Translations under genes and position numbers: made by a program | Source of the DNA: Litoditis marina | Taxonomy: Eukaryota; Nematoda; Chromadorea; Rhabditida; Rhabditidae | Direction of reading: 5' to 3' | Assembly: GCA_964036275.1 (NCBI GenBank) | Contig: OZ038434.1 | Span: forward strand, 4,486,560-4,550,559 | Length of the DNA stretch: 64,000 nt | Part shown: piece by piece, positions 1 to 12,317 of the stretch | Position numbering within the stretch: position 1 is the stretch's first letter | Layout of the letters: each line of letters opens with the position of its first letter | Notes under the pieces: model-generated | What the model was told of the DNA's origin: nothing | The model's input: the letters and a program-made list of their open reading frames with translations, nothing else | Databases searched by the model: none

Positions 1-129
1 TTTGATGTTCCGGGTTCAATCTTTGTCGTTACTAGTGATGATGACTGGAGGTGTGTAAAAGTGAGTTCGAAACTGTTTGCCATCGATATAATCTTTACTA
101 ATCGAATGTTGTTAACTATGAACTTGCAG

Positions 130-737
130 TACTCGCCGAGCTCGCCCGCGTATTCTCCATCAGCTGGACCGAGTGGACAAAATGCGGCTTCTCCTGCGGT
201 TAGTTACAAGCTGTTATCTTGTTCTCTCTCTGTTTCTTCAATGACACCTGCTAGAAAAGAGCTGGCTTGTATATTATTGTTTGACTACAACCGTAGTGTA
301 TATGGAAGTGATAGAAAATCTAGCTTGTTTTAGTTCTATACTACGCATTTTCATTGAAGTACCTGTGTGATTTCAGTACTCTCCATCTTCTCCGCAGTAC
401 AGCCCTACTTCTCCTCAATATACTCCCAGCTCGCCACAGGTGAGATTCATCTTCTGATATTTTCTCATATATTATTATTACTATTTCACGTGGAATGTAA
501 TCAGGAATGTGGTTATATAGGCAAGAAAATCAATTCACCGAACGTACAAAGTGAAAGCAGTTTTCTTTTCTGATGGAGTTCGATCGCTGTACCAACAAAA
601 CTGTGAATTTGTAACGTACGTATTCTCCCTCGAATTGGCTGATCTTCTCTTGCTATTCAGCAACTATCTCATTACAGTACTCTCCTTCATCGCCAACATA
701 CAGTCCTTCTTCTCCCAACTACGATCCAAGCAACTGA
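130..737 (+). CDS. POLR2A: RNA polymerase II largest subunit (RPB1), C-terminal heptads, partial
   Basis: This is the 3' end of the gene for the catalytic subunit of nuclear RNA polymerase II; the 5' part lies left of the window. Coding exons are 130-198, 377-439 and 678-737 (TGA at 735-737). They encode the C-terminal-domain heptads, for example YSPSSPQYSPTSPQYTPSSPQ minus its last residue in the second exon and YSPSSPTYSPSSPNYDPSN at the very end. The first exon carries a degenerate stretch (AGPSGQNAASPA) between heptads. These Ser2/Ser5/Ser7-type repeats are phosphorylated during transcription and recruit capping, splicing and termination factors (family knowledge). All three exons begin with a TAC tyrosine codon and all introns are phase 0, so each exon is a removable block of heptads. 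Bases 1-129 look intronic, ending in a TTGCAG acceptor. No perfect AATAAA follows closely. The identification is very secure; only the extent of the missing 5' part is unknown. Confidence 0.95.
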
Positions 738-1285
738 TCGAACGAAGGACTTCAGTGTCACTTCTAAAGAGACCTCTCAACTGTTTTGGCATCTCTTGTC
801 AAGTTGTTTCCCATGTTTGATCTTGGATATTTTCATATCTTTGTTTATTTATTGTAACTTCCGACTTCCCGATGATTTATTTTTGTTGAAAATTCTTGAA
901 AAAGTAGAAAACGTGTAAAAAAAGACTTGTTGTTTTGATTTTGTTGTGCTTTTTAGTATATCTCATCGTTGTTTTGTGACCGGCAGAATGGTATTACGTG
1001 GTTCTCTATAAATATATTTGTTCTCATGTACTGTCTCCTTCATCATCGCTATGATTGGTGATAACTACGTGTTTTCAGTGAAACCGCGCACTCTATAACC
1101 CGTTGTGGACCGGATCCAGGAGAATAGTGGGGTTTATGTGCAAGAAAAGGGAGTAATGAGGGGTCGTAATTGTGCAGAATTACATTTTCTGGAAAAAGGA
1201 ACCCATTTGTGGTGTGATAAATGGAATCGGTACTATAATACTGTCATGTGACTAGTGAATTTTCTGATTTGGGGCGGAGTCTGAA

Positions 1286-1584
1286 GGCAGTTTACACATG
1301 CAACCAGGTTGCATGCAACCAAAATGCAACCGGGTTGCATGTGTTAAGAAAATTTGGTTGCTTTCCAAATGCAACCGGGTTGCTTTTGGTTGCTTTTCAA
1401 ATGCAACCAAACACTCAATTTTTGGTAATTTTCCTGTTTTTACTGCAAATTGGTTGCTTTTGGTTGCATTTGAAAAGCAACCAAAAGCAACCAGGTTGCA
1501 TTTGAAAAGCAACCAAATTTTCTTTACACATGCAACCCGGTTGCATTTTGGTTGCATGCAACCTGGTTGCTTGTGTAATTGGCC
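1286..1584. mobile_element. Palindromic miniature element, family 1 (AACC/GGTT type), copy A
   Basis: A 299-bp element built almost entirely from the words GCAACC and GGTTGC in both orientations. It starts GGCAGTTTACACATGCAACC and its right end, read in reverse complement, starts GGCCAATTACACAAGCAACC, so the ends are inverted repeats. A perfect 9-bp duplication, GAGTCTGAA, flanks it at 1277-1285 and 1585-1593. It encodes nothing credible; ORFs on both strands are products of the palindrome. Nine-base duplications fit MULE- or Merlin-like transposases, but the source is unknown. A second intact copy is at 35124-35444 and a relic at about 45928-46014. Confidence 0.93.
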
Positions 1585-2518
1585 GAGTCTGAAAAGTTCG
1601 TTGAGCACATTTTGTACCAGTTTACCTGGCACAATAATGTGCCCTCGGTTCGCTCTTGCTTAGAAGGTGTCGCCAGGGACCGTACCTTGTTCTCAGACAA
1701 TTCCCGCTAATTAGTAAGCCACTTTTTTGGCGTCCTCGATAAAAAAAAGTGTGCAGAACAGAGAGACGCAGATGAGGCTTTATTGCCCCCCATGCTCTCG
1801 CTTTTGTAGTTTGCTAATCGCCGAAAATTGGCATCAATCGTTCAGAGTTGCTGGCAAAGCAACGTTGTGTATAGTGCACTTGGCCAAATTCCGTTTTAAA
1901 GTCTGTAACTTCTCATATCACGCCGAGAGAAAGAGGATTGGAATCCATTTTCCATACTTTGAAGTAGTTACAATCAAGAACAAGATACCAATGTTTTTCG
2001 AATAATTTCTCACTGGTCGATTATTTATTAAAGTTTCAACATCATACTGTAAGAGGTCATACGTGCACTGAATAAACTATATCTTGTTTAGTAAACAATA
2101 ATGAGACGTGTTTCACGGCATTGCACGCGCGCTGCGTTCACTGGCAGCATAGTTTGCTCTTTATGTACTCTTTGTAGTTTGATCACTGGACTTTATAGAC
2201 TCAATTCTCCTCTGTATAATTGCCAAAGTTAGCGAGTTACTTTGAGAATTGACCACGATGGTCAATTCTCAGAGTAATAGGTTCATTTTCAAAATTATAG
2301 ATTTTCACCATTTTTCTGACTCATCTCATCTCAACAAACGAATATTATGCAAGAAGGGGGAGATTTCGGCAGCCAAAGCTATTGGGAATCGGCGACCAAA
2401 CCGGCTGCTTTGACCGTTCAGCGCCCATTTTCTTTGTCCCGCGTCATACATGTTTCCATTTCCACGTTTCTATTTTGAGATGGATGTAAACAAATAGGTA
2501 ATGCTTATCAAACGCACC

Positions 2519-2690
2519 GTCACGTGAAAGGTGAAACGTGTCTACTAGAAGTCAATAGAATAGTCACGTAAAGTTAGCATTCTAATGAGGCATCGTGCAC
2601 CTTGTCATTGCATGTTTCTAAGTTCCGCTGTGTTTAACATGTTTCACGTGACTGTGCAATTGACTAACAGTATAAAACACACCTGAACTC
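2519..2690. repeat. Dispersed repeat (copy in inverse orientation at 14640-14757)
   Basis: The segment from about 2556 to 2671, containing AATAGTCACGTAAAG, TCTAATGAGGCATC and TTTCACGTGACTGTGCAATT, is matched with scattered differences by the reverse complement of 14640-14757. CACGTGA motifs recur inside it. No coding capacity. Related words occur near 23312-23350. The ends are not defined. Confidence 0.7.
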
Positions 2691-3786
2691 AAGAACACGT
2701 AAGCTTGAAGAACACCCGTGTCGCTTATTATTGACGTAGTTATTTTCTTTTCTTTTTTTTCATGTTTTTGTAATAACCTATTTCCTGTGTTAGTACTATA
2801 GTGAAATAACTAGGAGTGTATAGGAGAAGTTAGAACGTCCTAGAACGACTAAATGAGGTCTATGATGTTCCTCGTTCGTATGTCTTATTCTCCTGACTTT
2901 ACTTCCAGTGGCATCATGTCCAAAACATGTATATTGATTGATTGCTTCTGTAAGTTGCTGTTCATCTTTTAAGATTAATACTAACAAAAGTATCACCTTA
3001 AATCATGTGTGATGTTTTGACAGCATCACTGCATTGTGTTTTGATGCAGGGTACTGCAAGTGTAATAAGTTATCAAAAGAACAGGTTTCTGGTGTTATGA
3101 CCAATTATACAATACGTATACCCCCCCCCCCCCAATCACTGTCCTTCATCTATCATGTTATCATCATCATGAGATGGCCAAATAGTTTTAGGTTCGCCCG
3201 TCCCCAAGTAAGTCGTATCAAAAGAACAGGTTTACTTTGTTGCACCTATACGTTTTTACCCACATCATAATTCAACTTCATAATCACTGTTTTTATCGTA
3301 ACATTAGCTCAGTTGTTCTAGATTCTTATCAAAAATAATATTTTCGTTTGCGATAAATTTATTTAAACATGTGAACTGACATCAAGTTTCAAGTATCAAG
3401 TTTTATTCGTCACATCACAATGTTACACAGTGGTGGTCCTTTGCACCGATCTCCAAATCTGCGTTTCTCTGCATGGTCTGAGATATTCGACGAGGTCTGA
3501 GATGACATATGAATTACATTTTCGGAAATTTCGGTGTCGACAAATCCCACAATTTACTAAGCAGGAAAATATTTCTTACTGTCTGTTCGTTTGTTCTCCT
3601 CTGTTTCATCCTCTTCTATCCATTCAGTTTGGATATCATTTTCTCGTCAGTCTTTTTTCATTTTCCCGAAGAAAAAAGCTGAACGATTAGAAGTAACGAA
3701 TTTTCCACTTCAGAACAAACGACTAACAATCTAAAGTATTATGTTATTCTACTACTACACTTTCGTTTTCTTTGAGCAGGGAATTT

Positions 3787-3803
3787 CCATTTTCAGAGTA
3801 TTC
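3787..3803 (+). other. Probable spliced-leader acceptor of the FATP gene
   Basis: CCATTTTCAG ends at 3796 and the ATG is at 3804, leaving 7 bases. No upstream coding exon or donor was found. In nematodes such a site usually receives a trans-spliced leader; an unseen cis-spliced 5'UTR exon is the alternative. Confidence 0.65.
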
Positions 3804-6800
3804 ATGTATTGGGCGTGGTTTTTGCTAATTCCGCCAGCTACAGTATTATGCTTGATCGTCATTTTTTATCTTCTTCTTCTCATATTTCTCGGCTTCAATC
3901 GAACTGCCAAAATAGCCCAAACTACGAGGAGAGATCTGAGGTGAGTTCGAAGTGGTTCCTTTCGCCCTTTCGGAATGTTTATGAAAAACGGTAGATAGTA
4001 TAACTTCAGTGGCAAACAGTGCTTGAACTATATTATATCTCACGCTTTTCACAAGGGTTTGAGAGAAATTCACTAGCACGAGAAAATTGCGTCACAGCAG
4101 TATTTATATCAATTCATTGTTACACATTCGTAGTGCTGAAGTGCAAAACAAAGTACGAAAAAGTTCCATAGTAATGAACATTTTTCCAAATAGTTGTGAA
4201 ATGTAATTTTTGACATTAATTAGAGCAAATCTGCGAAACTTTTCTCAAGCAAAGCAATGTCATTTCCTAACGACATAACTATGAAGGGAATGATTGAACA
4301 CACTGAATAAAATTAACAACAAGTAGTTTGATTACCGAACGAGTTACGAGAACTGGAATTGTTCTCTAGTATTAGACTTATACATTCTAACTCTCCGATT
4401 CATTTTTCAGAGGACTGGGTATTTTGATACGAATGCGATTTCGGTGTTCACGTGCATTTCACAGAAACGTGGGAATACAGCGAATGTTTCTGGATACGGT
4501 ACACAGAAACCCAGATAAGGTGAGGACTATCCGAGATATTTATTATTCAGTGATGATCTTGACCTTGTGTTGAATTTGTGCATCAGAGTGACCGCTTTGT
4601 TACATTTTCCGGAAGAACAAAAAAACCGAGAATTTGAGCAGACTGTTTTAAGGAAAATCAGGCACATTCTGGAATATAGAAGTTTCTATCTTTAAATCAG
4701 TCTGAGACTTTTCACGTTATGTTTCTGAGTTTCTCTGAGTAGACGTGATAAATTGAACGAAGTGTAGTTTTTATGATGAAAAAAATGCAATTCGAACGTA
4801 GCCAAACGTTGTGAAACGTGCAAAATTTGTTGAAGGCATGTATTAGTTGAGATATGTTTTCTGAGATTAGTTTATATCTCAAATAACAACATCTAGGACT
4901 TCATACAATAATATATTTAGTTCATTCATTTTACACAAAATGTGGAAGGAACCAACTTTTCGAAATACTTGCTGTATCCAGATAGCCATAGAGGACATTT
5001 CCCGTGGAACGTCGTACACCTTCAAAGAACTCAATCAACTCAGTTGCGGATATTCAAGGATGCTACAGGTTTCTACACTCTCGGGGTTTTTCTAATAATA
5101 ATGCTTGTTGTTTTCTATTTTTTTAGAAACTACTACGATTTTGAGTGGTTTTCTGAACTTTTAAGATGAAGGGCCGGAAAGAAATTAGTGTTTTATGTGT
5201 TGATCGTCCAGTTCCAAAGTTCGGGTTGTTGGAGTAGTAGGAATGTGCCCCATTCACTCGTTTTGATTCGGACTGACAAGTAAAATTATGAAATTTGTTT
5301 TTCCACCAGTTTTGATGAAGTACAAATTTCCCCAAGTAGTTCATAAAACTAAAAATGGTCTTTTAGAATTGACATTGCAACTTCCAACTCTTCAATCACC
5401 TTCTCATGTTGATTACGAGAGAAAGTCGGTAGATCGATAATATGACTGGAAAAGTCGGTATATCGATTGCCAACAAGAAAAATCAATAGTGGATTGCAGG
5501 GCGTTTCCGTGAAGAAGGGTGACGTGGTGTGTCTTCTGATGGAAAATGGAGCTCACTTCGTGGCAGCATGGATCGGTTGCGCCAAGGTAAGAGAAGGAAC
5601 ATTGTTTGGCCAATTCCACAAAGAACCGGGTACTTTGTTAACCCTTTCAGGTAACCTTAAACAGGTTACCTGGTAACCCTTTTGTGAACCCATTTGTAAC
5701 CCTCCTTTACAGGTCTTTTGGGGGAAATTTGGGGCTACCAAGTGGTTAACAAAAGGGTTAACCAGGTACCCCGGTTAATATTTAACTGTTAGGGTTAACG
5801 AAATACCCGGTTAAATAAAGAACTCGCCACATTATTGAGTTGTAGTTCGAACTCGATACACGCAACAATTCACGATAATCGACCGAAATGTCCGTAATGC
5901 AACGGCATAAAACTACAAACATAGCGGGTTGACGTCAGTTTTTCGCTATTGGCCTTTTGCGAAAGCGAGAGAGCATGTAGGTCAATGTGGCGGCAGACAG
6001 ACACTCTGCATCTATCTGTCCTGAACACTTTCTGATCGAGGTAGCTACAGAAATGGCCGGCCAACTGGCTCGGAATCGTCTTTCTCAGAAACATTGCCGT
6101 CAATTTTCTGCGATTAGTGAGCTACAAAAGCGAGAGAGCACGCAGGTAAATGAGGCGGCAGACATGGGCTGAGAAGCTGTCTGCGTCTCTGACTTGCATA
6201 CTCTAAAGTCGAGACCGCTACAAAGGGGCTTCCTAACAGCAAGGAGTTTTCTGTGTTCATCACCACTGAGACCTTGTCAGCGTGCCGAAAACGTAGGAGG
6301 AAAATTTTTCTTAGAAATATTGCGTTTTGTGAAACGTCTTTCTGTCCACAAACTGAGAAAAAATGGATGAACCACTCATAGAACTTTCAACCTTTTTCAA
6401 AAACTCTGACCTGATCAGAACTATTTGATTACTGGAGCAGTTATCTCTGTATCAGGGTCGTAAATTGGAATTGCCGACAAGCGATAGTGTGCTTAGTAGA
6501 GACATAGACGGTCTGCGTCTCATCGACCTTCATGCTCTCTCGTTTCTGTAGCACACACCAATTAAGATAGAAATACACCTTGTTTCCATTTTAAAATCCG
6601 ACGGCTATCGATGAGGTTGAAAGGTATACTGTATCTTCCAGTTGGGCGCTGTGTCGGCTTGGTTGAACACGAATCTGCGCAACGAAGGGCTGTACCGCAC
6701 TCTGACGGCTGCCAAGAGTACAACTATCATCTGCAGTCAATCTCTGTTCGAAAGTTAGTAGAAAATTTCAAGATAAGTAAACAGAATCATTTCGTCACAT

Positions 6801-9800
6801 ATACGTGTTTGCAAGTTTCAACTATTTATTTTTGATGGAATATTTTTGATGGAACCTTCTCTTCATTGCCCCAAATGTTTAAGTATACATAGGAAATTGA
6901 ATGTGATTTTTTGAAGCTGCTGAGTAAGAACAAGGAATTTTATAAACCCAAGAAAATGTTAAAAAAAGAGAAATAAGACTTATTGACCGGTTAACAAAAC
7001 GTCGCGTTGCACGGTTATTTCTACTTTTTGTTTGATAACGGTGTCTTTACAGATCTGGAAGAGTTGTTCACCAGCGGTCGACTTCAAAGGACTGACTATC
7101 GTATCTTCTTGGTGGGTGGTCTTCGTGAAGGGACCATTTGTGTGGATGAACTGATGACTTCCCTCTCCAAAGATGAGCCCAAATTGGAAAGTGAACCGCA
7201 GTTTATTGGTGGGTCTATTATAGGTCTCCTTCATATATTATTTGATTTATTACGCTTAGAAAGTGAGAAAAATGAGAAAACTAGAAGTTATAGCTAAATG
7301 AAGCACAAATTACAGTCACAGAGTAGAACGCAGCGTAGTTAGGATATGTATGTAGAAAAGATAGCTGCCAGAGCAATACAAAAAGTGGTAATAGAAAAAT
7401 CTTCCATAGAAATAAAAACAAGAAAATTCGAGATTTAACTTTTTTCCAGACCCACTCTGCTACATATATACGTCCGGAACAACCGGTCTACCAAAGGCAG
7501 CAGTTATCAAACATTTTCGGTATGTACAATGAACCTCTACTTCGATTTCGAGGTTGAATCATTAAAGTTCGAATGAAATTTAAAAATGGTCATGTAACAC
7601 CAAGAAAGGTCATTCTGAGAGGTGTGTAATGAGATTTGACAACTGATCCCAGTTTGTTATAATAATAATTTTCAGATATTTCTACATTGCTACCGGTGGT
7701 GAAACGGCGTTCGGAATTCGACCAAAAACGGATCGAATCTATATCTGTCTCCCTCTATATCATACTTCGGCTGGGGTCTTAGGTAGGTATAGTCGTCGCC
7801 AACGGCGGGAGGGTACTGTATATCTCACTTTTTGCTGTGTACGCACACATGTTCTCGGTGCCAATGCTTGCTGGTTATGTACTCTAATAGCGCAATGGCT
7901 AACGCCCTGCTTCGAATCTTTTGCTCGCAGGTTCGATTCCGGCGAGAGACAGAAACTGATAAATTTTGCACACACTATAAGTCAGTGCGCTAACCATACT
8001 TCTCACCTCGTGAGATCGCCTCATGAGATCACCTCATGAGATCACCTCATGAGATCATCTCAAGACTCATGAGCAGAATTTCCCCGTCTGATGCGATTCT
8101 TTTGATGGATGTGCTACAACAGTGCAAGCTGAATGTTTGCTAGGGGTTCAGGTTCGCAAAAAGTTCTCATGAGGTTGTAGGAATATCTCCCGCACTGCGC
8201 CAGGAAATTCAAACTAAACGGGTGGAAAGACGTTACTTGAAGGTCAACTTTCTTTGTGTAACGTGTTTCAACATGTTGTAGCCGTATTCTCGACTTCTAT
8301 GATTTGACAAAACCCCACTCATACACGGAGAAAGCCTTGAGATGTTGTGAAAACCCATTTAATAACACACAAACAGGTTGCTTGTGTGTCTTACTATGAA
8401 GGTTCAAAAAAGTCTATTTTCTTAGTGAAGATCAGGAAGGATGGCAGGCTCTCACAATCACGCGATTGTGAAAGATTAATTTACTGTCATTCAGTACTGA
8501 GAAAGATTGAACTACCGTCATTCGATAATCAGAAGTTGATCTACCGTGTTTCTTCCAGGATTAGGCCAGACGATTATGCACGGTGCTACCTGTGTCATAC
8601 GATCCAAATTCTCGGCTAGAACCTTCTGGAAGGACTGTGTACAGCACAATTGCACGGTACAGTATCCTTTCAAGCAATTGGCGGATATTGAGTTCTACTT
8701 GTTTAACAAAAAAACATTTGTGTCACTAGGACTCTCGGATGTTATTATTATTTTTTCTCAGAGAGCGGATAAATTAGGTTCAAGCAACATTTTGCCGCAC
8801 AGGTGTCTGATTTTTCAACTTTAAAAGTGTTTTACTATCAAAGTTTTCTGCGAGCTTATTAGAATTTACAGTACCAAACAACATTGAAACTAATCGCAAC
8901 TAGTTACACAACACGCAATGGTGACTTTCACTTAAAAATCAACGAGTACAGGAACTAGTTTCTCTGTTTTCAAAATATGACTGTTTCATGAAAAACTTAC
9001 GTTAAAAAATCTTTTTACTTGCAGGTTTCCATATACATCGGAGAGCTTCTGCGGTACATTCTTCTTTCACCGGTTTGCGAGGAGGAAAAAACACACAACA
9101 TACGATTATTGATCGGAAACGGGTTGAGGTGAGTTTCAGTTCACTAAATTCTCAGTACGTATGTTTAGAACACCCCGGTAACTAGAATTCAGCCCATCCT
9201 ACTTCTCCTACGTCTAACATAGGCTACTTTTGTTCATACATCCCGCAGCGTTACGAGTGTCGCGAAATAGTACGCAAAGCGAGAGACGCAGGATGGGATG
9301 AAGTGACCGGGATATTCTAGCATGTGTTGAACATTCTTCACGTTACTTGATTATTGCCTAACCATACTTTTTGATTCCAGGCAAGCCATTTGGAGAAAAT
9401 TCCAAGACCGTTTCAACATCGAACGGATCGCGGAATTCTACGGAAGCACGGAGGGAACCTCGAACTTGGGCGAGTTATTCGAATCATTTTGTCCCTAAAA
9501 CGGCAATAACTCTCTGTGCTTTCGGGATTATCGTTAAATTGAGATATTCCGAATGCTGTCGGAATAGTTTTAGAATCGTGTCGAACTCGAAACTGGAAAA
9601 CTTGTCAAGCTTGATAACTAGGAATTTAGTAAAACTCGAAAATTCGAAAATTAGAAAACTCGAAATATTGAACTTTATCCACAACCCTAATGCAACTCGT
9701 TACACATGTTTGTTCACTATTAACCTCGGCGTAAAACATACGGAGCCAAAAAAATAAGGACTTGAAGACCAAGTTCTTCCGATGTTTTTCTGTGTATCAC

Positions 9801-12317
9801 CTTTCACTTGATTGGTCACACGTTTAAAGTGACCATTTGTGACAAATGTTTTCATATACTATAGCCGTTTCAGTGAACATCGATGGAAAAGAGGGTTCCT
9901 GTGGTTTCATGACCATTCTCTCTCTTTTCTCCTCTCTTTATCCCATTCGTCTGTTTCGAGTGGACGAGCAAACCGGGGATCTTCTGAAGGACCAAAACGG
10001 TTACCTGGTACCAATCAAACCTGGTAAGTTTTTCGGATTAACTTTTGAAAAACATCCCAAAGTTAGATTGTTCGAGGTTCAATTTCAACACAAACAGGAA
10101 AATATAAGTGAGAAGTGGTGAAATTTCGCCTTGAAAGACATGTTACGCAAGAAACCGACTCTTTAAACCAACATGTCCTGCTTTGACCATTAACTCCATG
10201 ATTTAGTCGAGAATAACACTTTTCTTGGAACAATTTTTCCACCTCTTCCTTTCCCAGAATGAAAACACCGGTTTCTCTGTTTTTTTTGGTTGTAGTGTGC
10301 GGCCTGAGCGCATATTTTTAAAAATATAAAAAGAAGAATGAAAATTTCCACGAAATGTTTTGTTCATGTTGGTTTGTGTGTTTCAGGTGAATCTGGCGCC
10401 TTGGCCTGTACGATCAAGAAGAACAATCCCCTGTACCACTTCGAGGGATATCTAGACAGAGGAGAAACAGAGAAGAAGATCATTCGCCAACCGCTGCCGG
10501 GGGCCGAACCAGTCTTTCTCTCCGGTCAGTAAGCAAGTTACATAAACTTGGGGGATAATCTCTGGTTTACAACTTCCAAATGAACGTCGGTAAATTCCAT
10601 TGAAACAAGTTCATCAGTTATCGTTGCAATGGAAAATTCAGGTAAGGAATTGATGAAAGATGAAGGAAAACTTGAAATCGTGTATCGTGCCTATCCTCAT
10701 TTTGAGATGGTTCTGAGTTTCTACGATTGATCTGGTTAAAGGGTTCAACTAACGACGACCCAACCGTCTGAGAGGCTCCAAATCGTCTTCGAAACGATTT
10801 AGACTACATATTTGTGCGTATTCTTTATAACACTCAATTCCGAACGTCGACAATTCTGTTTTCCAGGAGATCTTCTGCATTGGGATAGAAGAGGATATTT
10901 CTTCTTCAAAGACCGACTGGGGGATACGTACCGGTGATTTCATTATTACTAGTAATAAATGAGATATTCTGTATACACCGGACCTGCTAACTACACGCTA
11001 TACGAAGTAGAAGATTTGCAACCGTTTTTTTCTAGTTGGAAGGGTGAAAATGTGTCAACAACTGAAGTGGAATCCGTGTTATGTGCAATGGAAAATATTG
11101 AAGAATGCACCGTCTACGGAGTACAAATACCAGGTATAGTCGCTGTCTCTTCGATACCGCCAAGGTTACTGTAGCTATCAATCACATTTGCTATCATTTG
11201 TTGGTTTCCACAGTTTGGAAGTTCGATTTTGGTTGCAAAGTTCTCTAACAACGCACACAATGAAACCGCAAAACCAATTTTTTGCTAGAAAAAAATTACA
11301 ACTATTTGGCGCAGTTATACTCTACTTCACTTGTTCGTCTAGTTTTTATAAGCAAATTTGAAACCTTAACGTGGGAATATGTATATTTAAAGTTTTGGCA
11401 GTGTTAAAATGTGGTTATGTACACTGTACTGTTCATACAAAACGTATGCAAGAAAACTATGGAAACATTTTTGTGAGTTTATGGTTCTATAAAACAGCTC
11501 AATTCGGGTCTCTCCGTTAGACGAAAAACCCTGTAATTCTTTGAATACACTCCTTATATGGATAATTATAAGTTTCCGACTGAAACAACAAAATGTCTAG
11601 GTTGTGAGGGTCGTGCGGGAATGGCTTCAATTGTGCCAAGAATCGATGTTGATGACGTCATCGGAGTACTGTATGAGAAACTGTCGGCCGCCCTGCCACC
11701 TTATGCTGTACCGCTGTTTATTCGGGTACAATTGTCACTCGAAAAGACAGGTATGTTATGATCAAACTACAAAGTCAACACAACAAAAACCGAACTATAG
11801 TCGGGTTCCACCCACTTTCAACCTTGTACAGTGTGCTATTAGAACTTCAACGCAAGAATGAACAATCGTTGACTCTAGGAGGCCAATTTCTTCTCGAACC
11901 CACATTTCCGTAACCAAAATCGACTTGCGTACTCAAACTGACACGAAACCAACAGAAACCCAACCATCAACAGCTATGTATTCGATCAAATTGAGCATCA
12001 TTACTAGAATTGGTTCAATTATATCTTTCTCAGTTCTAATTTAGTTCAGTTGTGGAACGAATCATCTGGTTCGGGAAGCTATCTATGGATGAATGATAAT
12101 TTTTTTATTATACAGGAGCTTTTCTGCTGGACACATCCACAATTATGTGTAAACGTTTTCAGGTACCTTCAAAATGAAGAAAGTGGATCTCCAAAAGAAA
12201 GGATTCAGCGAGGATGGGACCTCGAATGTTTATTACATGGATGGAAAGTCGAGAAAATACGTGGAATTGACAGACACGATTCGAGATCGAATTGAAAACG
12301 AGGAAATCAAGTTTTGA
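3804..12317 (+). CDS. SLC27A: Fatty-acid transport protein / very-long-chain acyl-CoA synthetase (SLC27A, FATP1/4-like)
   Basis: A complete membrane acyl-CoA synthetase of 637 aa, the normal FATP length. It couples fatty-acid uptake to ATP-dependent CoA ester formation at the ER or plasma membrane (family knowledge). Coding exons: 3804-3940, 4411-4519, 4982-5068, 5500-5586, 6642-6753, 7053-7208, 7450-7519, 7676-7782, 8559-8656, 9025-9128, 9381-9469, 9874-10023, 10387-10524, 10867-10933, 11036-11133, 11601-11750, 12163-12317 (TGA). Every junction keeps phase. Visible in order: a hydrophobic N-terminal segment (about residues 3-33, rich in I, L, V, F); [20 protein letters not shown]; the AMP-binding loop [14 protein letters not shown] near residue 234; the FATP motif [10 protein letters not shown] near 370; [17 protein letters not shown] near 500-516; and [16 protein letters not shown] near the C-terminus. 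Intron 11 has a GC donor (GG/GCGAGT at 9470). The start is the first ATG after a strong acceptor. Introns hold palindromic and tRNA-like repeats. C. elegans relatives are acs-20/acs-22; which paralogue this is cannot be settled by eye. Confidence 0.95.
5608..5828. mobile_element. Palindromic miniature element, family 2 (GTTAACC/GGTTAAC), copy A
   Basis: A 221-bp element in FATP intron 4, starting 22 bp after the exon end at 5586. It begins GGCCAATTCCACAAAGAACC; its right end read in reverse complement begins GGCGAGTTCTTTATTTAACC, and both continue into GGGTA..T..GTTAACCCT. The body iterates GGTTAACC-like words. The flanks ACATTGTTT (5599-5607) and ACATTATTG (5829-5837) look like a decayed 9-bp target duplication (7 of 9 match). 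Copy B is at 23626-23848. Confidence 0.88.
5860..6240. repeat. Degenerate repeat with GCGAGAGAGCA...GGCGGCAGACA words
   Basis: Two related units lie in tandem, around 5955-6060 and 6110-6230, each with GCGAGAGAGCA, GGT(C/A)AATG(T/A)GGCGGCAGACA and a downstream GCTACA. Similar fragments occur at about 1735-1830, 6500-6560, 13565-13690, 21440-21480 and 52265-52360, and GAGAGACGCAGG also at 9282. This is an old dispersed repeat with unclear ends. Confidence 0.6.
7886..7957 (+). repeat. tRNA-like sequence (tRNA pseudogene or SINE head)
   Basis: It contains a box-A match TAGCGCAATGG (7888-7898) and a perfect box-B GGTTCGATTCC (7930-7940). The T arm can pair (TCGC.GG with CC.GCGA), but I cannot form a clean 7-bp acceptor stem or a convincing anticodon arm. 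It lies in FATP intron 8. A degenerate tRNA or the head of a SINE is more likely than a working gene. Confidence 0.5.
8005..8056. repeat. Tandem repeat, 13-bp unit x4
   Basis: Four near-perfect copies of ACCTCATGAGATC at 8005-8017, 8018-8030, 8031-8043 and 8044-8056, followed by a decayed fifth. It is in FATP intron 8, just downstream of the tRNA-like sequence. The unit is itself partly palindromic (CTCATGAG). Confidence 0.9.
9470..9873 (+). other. GC-AG intron in the FATP gene
   Basis: The exon must end TTG G at 9469 to join in frame with TG AAC at 9874 (acceptor CCGTTTCAG). The intron then begins GCGAGT instead of GT. No GT nearby gives an open, family-consistent reading across TEGTSNL / NIDGKEGS. 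Confidence 0.8.

Larger units (their letters stand above)
738..3786. other. Intergenic spacer between RPB1 and the fatty-acid transport gene
   Basis: I find no convincing exon on either strand. It holds the palindromic element at 1286-1584, a stretch at about 1735-1830 with the GAGACGCAG / CATGCTCTCGCTTTTGTAG words that recur elsewhere in the window, a dispersed repeat around 2519-2690, and a poly-C run near 3121-3133. The promoter of the downstream gene should lie here but I cannot point to a motif. Confidence 0.6.

Noticed and set aside
1252..1663. Overlapping 121- and 126-residue ORFs on both strands rich in QPG/CNR and ATRLH words
   Set aside because: They are translations of the palindromic family-1 element in both directions; the near-identity of the two strands' products is a symmetry effect.
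8005..8056. Evenly spaced direct repeats as a possible CRISPR array
   Set aside because: Units are contiguous without spacers, in an intron of a eukaryotic gene.
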